From JACQRW01 sp964371935 (lineage in GTDB: Bacteria; Patescibacteriota; Minisyncoccia; Sungbacterales; HO2-52-23), in contig CAYJOT010000006.1 of assembly GCA_964371935.1 (NCBI GenBank), forward strand, positions 1 through 34,484: a stretch of DNA of 34,484 nucleotides, written 5' to 3'. Position numbers and translations under genes: made by a program. A model generated the notes under the pieces. The model saw nothing but the letters and a program-made list of their open reading frames with translations, ran no database searches and was not told the DNA's origin. This document shows positions 10,601 through 16,906 of the stretch, one piece after another; within the stretch, counting starts at the first letter, position 1; every line of letters starts with the position of its first letter.

Positions 10601-10946
10601 AGGTGCCCCGCGGGGTCATGATGGGAAAATCTCCGAGATAGATTTCCTGCTCTTTGAGCTCCCCGGTCTTCTTATTGGTCAGGCGCGCCCGCACCCGAAG
10701 CGGCGCCTCGTACGACATATTGAGCTCGCGGGATTTGACTTCGGTACATTTTGGTTCGTCCAGAGAGAATTGCACGAATTCGAGCACAAGTTCATTTCCA
10801 CTGTAATCTTTGATCGGCGAAATCTCATCAAAGAGTTCCCGCAACCCTTTTCCAAAAAACCAACTATATGAATCAAGCTGGATCTCGGCAAGATTTGGCG
10901 GTTCAACTGCAGATTTTCGATATTGAGAAAAGTATTTTTTTTCCAT
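7692..10946 (-). CDS. rpoB: RNA polymerase beta subunit
   Basis: RpoB forms the other half of the RNA polymerase active-centre cleft. About 1084 residues from the ATG at 10946 makes it compact relative to E. coli (1342). The rifampicin-pocket region is intact near residues 375-415: SQLSQFMDQVNPLSELEHKR, then RRLSAMGPGGLQRERAGFEV, keeping the Asp, His, Arg and Ser positions associated with sensitivity. Further matches are GRICPIQTPEGPNIGLV, GDKLAGRHGNKGVIS and the C-terminal QRFGEMEVWALEGYGAAHTL. The start is uncertain: the reading frame also allows a TTG at 10967 preceded by AGAAGGG at suitable spacing, while the ATG has no Shine-Dalgarno. The ATG is preferred because MEKKYFSQY looks like a normal N-terminus. 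No rplJ/rplL lies upstream; the operon has its own promoter, divergent from mfd. Confidence 0.97.
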   Translation of the reverse strand: MEKKYFSQYRKSAVEPPNLAEIQLDSYSWFFGKGLRELFDEISPIKDYSGNELVLEFVQFSLDEPKCTEVKSRELNMSYEAPLRVRARLTNKKTGELKEQEIYLGDFPIMTPRGTFIVNGVERVVVSQLIRSSGVYFTSSLSRGKRSFGAKIIPNRGAWLEFETDVDGSIHVKIDRKRKIPATALLRVFGMTNDDEILERFKDTDNGEISYIKKTLERDPSKTRDDAFIEVYKRIRPGDLATVDNACTLIQSMISFDRYDLAEVGRYKFNQRLSHAAKLPSGKAEDRSHRILSSDDIIAVMAEIMRLNTVGDAPADDIDHLGNRRVRGVGELLQNKLRVGISRMARIVRDRMSTLDLFSLTPAQLINARPFMASVKEFFTSSQLSQFMDQVNPLSELEHKRRLSAMGPGGLQRERAGFEVRDVHPSHYGRICPIQTPEGPNIGLVGHLASYARLNSLGLIETPYMRVENSRLTGEVAYLNAVAEVKYNIAHAGIKVDADGMILEDRVEARVQGSPSIVRREEVHYIDVSPQQAISIATSLIPFLENDDANRALMGSNMQRQAVPCIKAQAPLVSTGVESKAARDSGRVILAEEDGVIEEVDARHIHVRGKSGKLYEYRFVSFQRTNAFTVIRQVAVAKPGQKVKKGDVLADSSSTDQGDLALGQNVLVAFVSWSGANYEDAIILSERLLKDDRYTSIHIEDFTVDVRDTKLGPEITSADIPNVGEDKLRNLDEDGIVRIGAEVRSGDILVGKISPKGESDLTPEEKLLRAIFGEKARDVKDTSLRLPHGKRGRIVGIRVFSRERGDKLDAGVIKQVQVDVAQLRKVSVGDKLAGRHGNKGVISRILPEEDMPYLEDGRPVEIILNPLGVASRMNLGQIFETHLGWAADKLGYRAITPALAGVTEAEIRGELVKAGLPEDGQVTLYDGRTGEKFGKRITVGQIYVMKLNHLVEDKIHMRSIGPYSLITQQPLGGKAQFGGQRFGEMEVWALEGYGAAHTLQEMLTIKSDDVMGRSATYEAIINGEKIRTPNIPASFNVLINELRGLAFDVRMIKKEGSQEEAQNEEQEALAIPRKAVRGKVRSSV

Positions 10947-11003
10947 AATAAGAAAATGAAAAAGCAAAAGTGCCCTTCTTCTTTCGAGGGTTATTACACA
11001 CCT

Positions 11004-11029
11004 TTTGCGATGTTAACTAAATTCGCAAA
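11004..11029 (-). promoter_or_regulatory. Hairpin in the rpoB 5' leader
   Basis: A 7-bp perfect inverted repeat (TTTGCGA 11004-11010 / TCGCAAA 11023-11029, 12-nt loop) lies in the roughly 150-nt leader between the rpoBC promoter and the rpoB start. Its role is unknown; no U-tract follows, so it is not an obvious attenuator. Confidence 0.35.
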
Positions 11030-11106
11030 TAAGGTAAATCATTATTAAATCTCTTACCTATCTCTCTTTTTCCTTACTTTCCGAGCGAAAACTTACTTAC
11101 ATCCAG

Positions 11107-11135
11107 AGTATAAGGCCAAACAAGATGCTTGTCAA
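11107..11135 (-). promoter_or_regulatory. rpoBC promoter (near-consensus sigma-70 type)
   Basis: On the minus strand a perfect TTGACA (11130-11135) is followed by a 17-nt spacer and TATACT (11107-11112). This is the strongest promoter match in the window. The predicted start near 11100 gives an rpoB leader of about 150 nt. Confidence 0.85.
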
Positions 11136-11151
11136 GTGTGGTTATCCACAC
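11136..11151. promoter_or_regulatory. Palindromic TTATCCACA site beside the rpoBC -35
   Basis: GTGTGG TTAT CCACAC is a perfect 6-bp inverted repeat touching the -35 hexamer of the rpoBC promoter. It contains TTATCCACA (11142-11150), the E. coli-type DnaA box. It could be a DnaA site or an operator for another regulator. Confidence 0.5.
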
Positions 11152-11216
11152 CCACTACCCCGCCTTTGTCTTTTTTTCTTTCTATGGTACGGTAGGCAGG
11201 TATGAATTGAATATTT

Positions 11217-13346
11217 ATGGCATCTGTTCACGAACTTCTGGTCGCGTCAGTCACCCCGGAAAATCTGGAGCGGGGGGTTTTGTGGTTCTCGGAAAACCGT
11301 GAGGCCGTGAAGAAGGCGGCAAGCAGCCATCTTTGGTGGCGGAATAATGTCATTGTATTGGAAGACAACCTTGCCATAAAACCATCAGAACTTATCCGGC
11401 GTATAGCCGATCTTGGCTACGAGCGTACGCAAACCGTGAGTGGCAAGGGGCTTATGAGCGTACGCGGAGGCATTGTCGAGATCTGGCCGGTTAACACTGA
11501 CGCACCCTGTCTGATTGAGTTTAACGGAAATGTCATTTCTCAAATCCTGCACCGGCCAAAAATCGAAGAGCGATCAAAACCAAAATCAATTCGCGGTAAC
11601 GCAATCGAAAAACTTCCTATCGGAAGCTATGTCGTACACATCGATCATGGTATAGGAGTATTACAAGACCCTATGTCATTCCCGTCCCCCATCAAAGTAC
11701 GGGATAAACTTCAGCGGGAATCCAGAATCAATAATCACTGGATCTCCGATCAAGTCGGAGATGACAAAGAAAACATACGAGAGCCAAAATATTACACAAT
11801 CTCCTACGCTCCGGCGCGAACCGGAGGCGAACCGGATATCCTCTATGTTCCTGTTGATCAAAAAGACCGGCTCTCGCCGTATGTCGGGTTTGCAACGCCG
11901 CACGTGCATCGCTTAGGCGGCAGCGTGTGGGAAAAAACCAAACGCAAGGTCAAAGAGGAGACCGAAAAACTAGCCCGCGAACTTTTGGCGCTCTACGCAA
12001 AACGCCATATTATTGAGCGTGCCCCACATACGGGTGATGCCGGACTTGAGGAAGAGCTGATCGCACGATTCCCCTTTCAGGAAACCGTTGACCAACTCAA
12101 AGCAGAGGAAGAAATTATGCATGACCTCGCGCGCGTCCAACCCATGGACCGGATTCTCTGCGGAGACGTTGGTTTTGGCAAGACCGAGATCGCGATCCGT
12201 GCCGCGCTTCGCGTGATCGCATCCGGCAAGCAGGTATGCCTGCTTGCTCCGACCACCGTGCTCGCGGCCCAGCACGAGCGCACGCTTAAGGATCGCTTTG
12301 CGGAAACCGCGATTTCCGTTGGCATGCTCTCGCGGCTCACCTCCAGACACGAAGAAAAAAATATCCTGCACGGTTTGCAATCCGGAACCGTTGATTGCGT
12401 GGTGGGTACGCACCGCCTCCTTTCAAAAGACATTACCATAAAAAATCTCGGACTCGTGATTATAGACGAAGAGCAGCGGTTCGGAGTCAAACAAAAAGAA
12501 GCGCTCAAAAACCTGCGTACCGAAGTTGACGTGCTTTCCCTCTCTGCAACCCCGATCCCCCGTACCTTGCAGCTGACCCTCGCCCATGTGCGCGACATAT
12601 CATTTCTCAAGACCCCGCCGCCCGACCGCCTTGCCATTCATACGTTCGTGCTCCCCTACACGCAAAAAACCATTGCCGCGGCCTTGCACCGCGAACTAAA
12701 ACGTGGCGGACAAATCTATTTTCTCCATAACCGAATTGAGACCATTGGCGCCGTAAAACAAAAACTTGAAAAACTTCTCCAAAAAATATCACTGCGCCAA
12801 GAGCGAGACGGGAATGTGCTTGAGCGTTTTAGCGAAGCGTCTAACGAAAGCACATTCCCGTCTCGCTCACCAGCGAGCAAGCCAAAGATCGGCGTGATGC
12901 ATGGGAGAATGAAGGAAAAAGAGATGATTACGGTGATGGACGATTTTCGCGAGAAAAAAATAGATATTCTGCTGGCGACCACCATTATTGAAAACGGGCT
13001 TGATATATCATCCGCGAACACGCTCATTGTAGATGATGCGACTCTCATCGGCTTAGCCGAAGCGCACCAGTTGCGCGGCCGCGTAGGCAGGAGTGCGGCG
13101 CAGGCATTCGCCTACTTTCTCTACAAGCCGCGCCATATAACTGAAAAAGCCGCGGACCGCCTGCAGGCATTGCAGGATTACGCCAACCTTGGCTCCGGCT
13201 ACGACATAGCGTTGCGCGACCTCGAGATCCGAGGCGCCGGAAACATCCTGGGCCGCGAACAATCCGGCACCATCAACAAGATCGGTTTGAATTTATACTA
13301 CCAGATGTTGGCAGAGGCGATTGAGGAGGTGAAGCAAAAAACATAA
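11217..13346 (+). CDS. mfd: Compact Mfd-type transcription-repair coupling factor
   Basis: Mfd removes stalled RNA polymerase using a RecG-like translocase and normally recruits UvrA. At 709 residues this one is far below the usual 1100-1200. The N-terminus keeps only a remnant of UvrB-like domain 1b (DLGYERTQTVSGKGLMSVRG, residues 65-84). The RNA-polymerase-interacting domain follows (GSYVVHIDHGIG at 136-147; LYVPVDQKDRLSPYVGF to 225). The translocase has Walker A GDVGFGKTE (316-324), DEEQ (417-420), SATPIPRT and the TRG region ending RGAGNILGREQSG. The UvrA-binding domain 2 and C-terminal autoinhibitory domain 7 are absent. Two palindromic repeats lie in frame (residues about 153-184 and 528-551). 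The ATG at 11217 has no close Shine-Dalgarno. It is transcribed divergently from rpoBC. Confidence 0.9.
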   Translation: MASVHELLVASVTPENLERGVLWFSENREAVKKAASSHLWWRNNVIVLEDNLAIKPSELIRRIADLGYERTQTVSGKGLMSVRGGIVEIWPVNTDAPCLIEFNGNVISQILHRPKIEERSKPKSIRGNAIEKLPIGSYVVHIDHGIGVLQDPMSFPSPIKVRDKLQRESRINNHWISDQVGDDKENIREPKYYTISYAPARTGGEPDILYVPVDQKDRLSPYVGFATPHVHRLGGSVWEKTKRKVKEETEKLARELLALYAKRHIIERAPHTGDAGLEEELIARFPFQETVDQLKAEEEIMHDLARVQPMDRILCGDVGFGKTEIAIRAALRVIASGKQVCLLAPTTVLAAQHERTLKDRFAETAISVGMLSRLTSRHEEKNILHGLQSGTVDCVVGTHRLLSKDITIKNLGLVIIDEEQRFGVKQKEALKNLRTEVDVLSLSATPIPRTLQLTLAHVRDISFLKTPPPDRLAIHTFVLPYTQKTIAAALHRELKRGGQIYFLHNRIETIGAVKQKLEKLLQKISLRQERDGNVLERFSEASNESTFPSRSPASKPKIGVMHGRMKEKEMITVMDDFREKKIDILLATTIIENGLDISSANTLIVDDATLIGLAEAHQLRGRVGRSAAQAFAYFLYKPRHITEKAADRLQALQDYANLGSGYDIALRDLEIRGAGNILGREQSGTINKIGLNLYYQMLAEAIEEVKQKT
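11674..11766. repeat. Palindromic element in frame within mfd (A)
   Basis: This 93-bp element (31 codons) is bounded by TGTCATTCCCG (11674-11684) and CGGAGATGACA (11756-11766), which pair at 9 of 11 positions. Internal inverted repeats include ATCCAG/CTGGAT (11720-11725, 11738-11743) and a CTCCGA...TCGGAG hairpin. It encodes an extra segment in the RNA-polymerase-interacting domain, between HIDHGIG and the ISYAPARTGGEPD strand, where Mfd proteins normally have only a short turn. Confidence 0.75.
12801..12868. repeat. Perfect 21-bp inverted repeat in frame within mfd (B)
   Basis: Arms 12801-12821 and 12848-12868 are exact reverse complements over 21 nt. The 26-nt centre itself holds CGTT/AACG. 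The encoded segment (residues 528-551, serine/arginine-rich) lies between the KLEKLLQ helix and the KIGVMHGRM strand of the second translocase lobe, a surface connection in other Mfd/RecG proteins. Confidence 0.8.
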
Positions 13347-13377
13347 TCCCTTATGACGATCTGCCACAAGGGATTAT
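13343..13377 (+). terminator. Hairpin overlapping the mfd stop codon
   Basis: ATAATCCCTT (13343-13352) and AAGGGATTAT (13368-13377) form a perfect 10-bp stem with a 15-nt loop; the left arm contains the TAA stop of mfd. No T-run follows, so it may be an mRNA-end stabiliser rather than a classical terminator. Confidence 0.45.
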
Positions 13378-13380
13378 CAA

Positions 13381-13420
13381 TTACCAAAAATATTTTACTA
13401 TCGGTTTAAATCTTTGGTAA
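13381..13420. repeat. Second inverted repeat between mfd and dprA
   Basis: TTACCAAA (13381-13388) and TTTGGTAA (13413-13420) form an 8-bp stem with a 24-nt A/T-rich loop, a few bases after the mfd hairpin. The 140-bp mfd-dprA interval holds these two structures and a TATACT (13468-13473) 13 nt before dprA; no convincing -35 was seen. Confidence 0.4.
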
Positions 13421-13486
13421 ATCTTGAGATGTAGGGATGCTACATATATTTGCCACTCCTCTCTCTTTATACTAATCTAAAAGCAC

Positions 13487-14587
13487 ATGGACAATAATGC
13501 TGATCTTGCGTATCTTCATGCATTCAATATGATTTCGCAGGTCGGGGCTGCGACGCTTCGGGCGCTGAAGCAGCGGTTTGGATCGTATGAACGCGCGTGG
13601 CAGGCAGAGGCTGATGACATTCACATGTGCGGATTGCGGCAGCAAATAGCGGTTGACGAAATACTTACTGGACGGCCGCTGATTGATCCGCGGCAAGAGC
13701 ATGAAAAGGTGTTGGCTGCTGGTGTGTGGATGATTGCGGAAGACGATGAGGACTATCCCTTGCTTCTCAAAGAAATTCCTAATCCTCCGGCGGCGCTGTA
13801 TGGGAAAGGAATGCTGCTTGGTGAACAGTTCGCCCACGGGCGAATCTCTATTGGGATTGTGGGTACGCGCCGCACTACGGCGTACGGGTTGCAGGCGGCG
13901 GACGTTATGGTGCGCGATCTTGTATCCGCAGACATGATCATCACGAGCGGGCTTGCGCTTGGCATTGATACCAAGGCGCACCAGACCGCGCTGGATACCG
14001 AGGGTACGACCATTGCGGTAATCGGATCCGGACTTGACGACTCGGTTCTTTTTCCGCACGAGAACAGAAAACTTTTGCACCGGATTATTGACTCAGGCGG
14101 CACCGCGCTTTCGGAGTACCCGCCGTTTACCAAAGCCAGGCGAGAATACTTTCCCATGCGCAACCGTATTCTTTCCGGACTTTCCCGCGGAATCGTGGTG
14201 ATTGAGGCGCGGGAAAAGTCGGGCGCCTTGATCACGGCGCGCTTTGCGCTGGAGCAGAACCGCGAGGTGTTTGCCGTGCCCGGGTCGATCTTCTCGCCCA
14301 CCTCCCACGGCCCCAATGCCCTTATCCGCGAAGGCGCGAAACTCATCATGTCTGCCGCGGACATACTTGACGAGTTTGGAATTGTGTACCAAGATGAAGC
14401 GCGTCAGCATGCGGACGTGACAGAAGTGGAAGCATCGTTGCTTGTTCTGCTTGAAGAGGCGCACTCGGTTGACGAAATAAAAAGAAAATTAGGAATGCAA
14501 ACTGCGGAAATTTTGGCAACGCTTTCGCTGCTTGAACTCAAGGGTCTGATAAGAACTATGGGCGTAGACATCTATCAAAAAGTATGA
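13487..14587 (+). CDS. dprA: DNA processing protein DprA
   Basis: DprA protects incoming single-stranded DNA and loads RecA during natural transformation. The 366-residue protein has an N-terminal helical/HhH-like region (about 1-80, LHAFNMISQVGAATLRALKQ). The Rossmann-type DprA/Smf core follows with GIVGTRRTTAYG, ITSGLALGIDTKAHQTAL, VIGSGLDD, SEYPP, FPMRNRILSGLSRGIVVIEA and FAVPGS. A winged-helix C-terminus (from about 305; VEASLLVLLEEAHSVDEIKR) resembles the DML1-like domain. The stop overlaps the topA start (ATGA), indicating translational coupling. TATACT lies 13 nt upstream of the ATG, so the leader would be very short. Together with recA it implies competence, although no uptake genes are in the window. 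Confidence 0.96.
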   Translation: MDNNADLAYLHAFNMISQVGAATLRALKQRFGSYERAWQAEADDIHMCGLRQQIAVDEILTGRPLIDPRQEHEKVLAAGVWMIAEDDEDYPLLLKEIPNPPAALYGKGMLLGEQFAHGRISIGIVGTRRTTAYGLQAADVMVRDLVSADMIITSGLALGIDTKAHQTALDTEGTTIAVIGSGLDDSVLFPHENRKLLHRIIDSGGTALSEYPPFTKARREYFPMRNRILSGLSRGIVVIEAREKSGALITARFALEQNREVFAVPGSIFSPTSHGPNALIREGAKLIMSAADILDEFGIVYQDEARQHADVTEVEASLLVLLEEAHSVDEIKRKLGMQTAEILATLSLLELKGLIRTMGVDIYQKV

Positions 14588-16863
14588 AGCTCGTCATTGT
14601 CGAATCCCCGGCAAAGTCGAAAACCATTTCAAAGTATCTTGGGCGGGACTACACGGTCAAAGCGTCGGTGGGACATGTGCGCGATTTGCCCAAGAGCAAT
14701 AAAAACGCGATAGACATCGCGCACGGTTTTGTGCCCCACTACGAGATTTCCAAAGGAAAAGAAAAAGTAATCAGCGATTTGCGTGCGTCCGCGAAAAAAG
14801 CAACTGAAGTGCTGCTCGCCACCGACCCTGACCGCGAAGGCGAGGCAATCGCCTGGCATGTAGCGCAGGCGCTGGGCTTAAAAAACGCCAAGCGCGTGGT
14901 ATTTCATGAAATAACCGAACGCGCGGTCAAGAACGCCATTGAGCACCCGCGGCCTATAGACCAAAACCTGCGCAAGGCCCAGGAGGCGCGCCGCGTGCTT
15001 GACCGCTTAGTCGGGTATGATCTTTCCGGGCTCATCTGGAAAAAAGTGCGCTACGGGCTTTCGGCCGGGCGCGTGCAATCCCCGGCGCTGCGCATACTGG
15101 TGGAACGCGAACGGGAGATACGCGCGTTCAAGCCCGAAGATTTCTGGGTGATTACCGCAGATGTTGAGACAAACAAAAAAATACCACTCACGCTCACCTG
15201 CTCGCAAGAACCCAAAACACAAGAAGATGCAGATGCAATTCTTGAAGCCGGAAGAAAGGGCGCATGGTCGGTCAAAGACATTACCGAGAGCGAGATGCGG
15301 CGCGCCGCGCGTCCGCCGTTTACCACCTCCACCCTGCAGCAGGCCGCATCTTCGCGTTTGGGGATTTCTCCGTCGCGCACCATGGGCATCGCGCAAAAAT
15401 TGTATGAGGACGGCCACATCACGTATATGCGCACGGACAGTATGACATTGAGCGCTGTGGCGCAGCAGCAGATCCTTGGCATAGTAGAGGCAGCCTACGG
15501 CAAAAATTACGTCCGCGCCCAGCACTACAAAACAAAAAGTAAAAACGCGCAGGAGGCGCACGAAGCGATTAGGCCCACAGATGCGGGCAGGAAAAGCGCC
15601 GGGGGCACAGAAGAGCAGCAACGACTATACCGCCTGATCTGGCAGCGCACCATTGCGAGCCAGATGGCCGCCGCGCAATTATTGAAAACAAAAATTATCG
15701 CGCACGTTGGCCTGCCTCCTGCCCGCGCAGGCGGGGCGCAGGCAGGAGATGGTAAAACGGCACTCCCGACGTATGTCGAGATTCCCGACTTTTTCGTGAA
15801 CGGTTCGCGTACGCTTTTTGACGGCTGGCTCAAGGCTGACCCTCATGCAAAAGGTGAAGACGTAGAACTGCCCAAAGTTTCCGTTGGCGAGCCGCTCACC
15901 TTGCTCGACATCAAAGACGAGCACAAACAAACCCAGCCACCCGGGCGCTATTCCGAAGCCGGACTCGTAAAGGAATTGGAAAAGCGCGGCATCGGGCGCC
16001 CATCCACCTACGCGTCTATTATTAAGACACTTCATGACCGCGAGTATGTGGAGCGGGAAAACAGGAGCTTAAAGCCTACCGATACCGGAGAGGTGGTGAG
16101 TTCATTTTTGGAAGACCAGTTTGCCAACTACATCAGCGACTCATTTACCGCCCAAATGGAGGACAAGCTCGACGACATTGCCGATGGCAAGGCAGAGTAT
16201 GAAAAGATCTTACGCGATTTTTATACGCCATTCACGAAAGAGGTGGCATCCAAAAAAGACACGCCAAAACTCACCACGCTCGGTAACGCACCCCAAGGTA
16301 TTCAATGCCAGATCTGCAACGCCGATATGGTGGTCAAACTCGGCAGATCAGGAAAGTTTTTAAGCTGCTCCCGCTTTCCCGACTGCATTGGCATGCGCGA
16401 CCTCGACGGCACTGAACGCGAAGGCCCGAAAGAGACCGGTGAGGAATGTCCGGAGTGTCTTGCTACGCGAGATCCCGCGAAGCGGGATAAAATCGGCAAG
16501 CTGATTGAGCGCGACGGAAAATTCGGCAAATTTATCGCGTGCGACAGGTATCCCAAGTGCAAATATATTAAAAAAAACGAGAACAGTGCCGGTGGCGAAA
16601 AAACCGGAGTCGCGTGTCCCGCGTGTCTCGCTTCGCGAGATCGGCATGATAAACCCGGCGAAATGGTGGGTCGCCGCGGTCGCTTCGGCATTTTTTACAG
16701 CTGCTCCGCCTATCCAAAATGCAAATACGCCATCAAGGCAAAGCCAACTGGCGCTCTCTGTCCTACTTGTGGTTCGCTCATGATGGAAGGCACCAAAACC
16801 ATTCCGGAGCGCTGTTCTAAAAAGGAGTGTCCGAATCATAACCCGCAAAAAACGGAAAAATAG
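14584..16863 (+). CDS. topA: DNA topoisomerase I (type IA)
   Basis: TopA relaxes negative supercoils through a transient 5'-phosphotyrosine link. The 759-residue protein begins with the Toprim domain (VIVESPAKSKTISKYLG; ATDPDREGEAIAWH). The catalytic tyrosine is Tyr281 in ITYMRTDS, and the IGRPSTYASII segment is conserved. The C-terminus (from about residue 575) holds four Cys4-type zinc ribbons: CQIC...C, CPEC...CDRYPKC, CPAC...CSAYPKC and CPTC...CSKKEC. Ribbons two and three carry an unusual LATRD/LASRD segment encoded by hairpin repeats. A proline/alanine/glycine insert at about 376-389 is another palindromic repeat. It overlaps dprA by 4 nt and presumably shares its promoter. Confidence 0.97.
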   Translation: MKLVIVESPAKSKTISKYLGRDYTVKASVGHVRDLPKSNKNAIDIAHGFVPHYEISKGKEKVISDLRASAKKATEVLLATDPDREGEAIAWHVAQALGLKNAKRVVFHEITERAVKNAIEHPRPIDQNLRKAQEARRVLDRLVGYDLSGLIWKKVRYGLSAGRVQSPALRILVEREREIRAFKPEDFWVITADVETNKKIPLTLTCSQEPKTQEDADAILEAGRKGAWSVKDITESEMRRAARPPFTTSTLQQAASSRLGISPSRTMGIAQKLYEDGHITYMRTDSMTLSAVAQQQILGIVEAAYGKNYVRAQHYKTKSKNAQEAHEAIRPTDAGRKSAGGTEEQQRLYRLIWQRTIASQMAAAQLLKTKIIAHVGLPPARAGGAQAGDGKTALPTYVEIPDFFVNGSRTLFDGWLKADPHAKGEDVELPKVSVGEPLTLLDIKDEHKQTQPPGRYSEAGLVKELEKRGIGRPSTYASIIKTLHDREYVERENRSLKPTDTGEVVSSFLEDQFANYISDSFTAQMEDKLDDIADGKAEYEKILRDFYTPFTKEVASKKDTPKLTTLGNAPQGIQCQICNADMVVKLGRSGKFLSCSRFPDCIGMRDLDGTEREGPKETGEECPECLATRDPAKRDKIGKLIERDGKFGKFIACDRYPKCKYIKKNENSAGGEKTGVACPACLASRDRHDKPGEMVGRRGRFGIFYSCSAYPKCKYAIKAKPTGALCPTCGSLMMEGTKTIPERCSKKECPNHNPQKTEK
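15710..15749. repeat. Palindromic GC-rich element in frame within topA
   Basis: CTCCTGCC (15716-15723) and GGCAGGAG (15741-15748) flank CCCGC-GCAG-GCGGG, forming nested hairpins. The encoded residues 376-389 (GLPPARAGGAQAGD) are low-complexity and interrupt a strand preceding TYVEIPDFF, where other TopA proteins have a short turn. Confidence 0.65.
16457..16488. repeat. Double mini-hairpin element in topA zinc ribbon 2
   Basis: Two adjacent hairpins: CTTGC-TAC-GCGAG (16459-16471, one G:U pair) and ATCCCGC-GAA-GCGGGAT (16472-16488). The first 30 nt match, at 29 positions, the reverse complement of 26539-26568 in the surface-protein gene. The encoded residues sit just after the first Cys pair of a zinc ribbon. 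Confidence 0.8.
16625..16642. repeat. Single mini-hairpin element in topA zinc ribbon 3
   Basis: TCTCGC-TTC-GCGAGA is a perfect 6-bp stem inside GTCTCGCTTCGCGAGATC. It resembles the first half of the 16457 element and sits at the equivalent place in the next zinc ribbon (CPACLASRD). Confidence 0.6.
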
Positions 16864-16874
16864 ATTGATACAAC

Positions 16875-16899
16875 AAAGCACACGCGTTTGCTTTTATAC
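16875..16899. terminator. Possible bidirectional terminator topA / HD gene
   Basis: AAAGCA (16875-16880) and TGCTTT (16889-16894) form a 6-bp stem with an 8-nt loop between the convergent ends of topA and the HD-domain gene, followed on the plus strand by TTATAC. Weak. Confidence 0.35.
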
Positions 16900-16906
16900 A
16901 CCTCAT

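Noticed and set aside
12077..12637. 186-residue minus-strand frame
   Set aside because: Shadow of mfd; serine/arginine-rich translation typical of an antisense frame.
13487..14587. UGA recoding as in Gracilibacteria/SR1
   Set aside because: dprA, rodZ-like neighbours and several others end at TGA in the expected place, and no conserved glycine is encoded by TGA.
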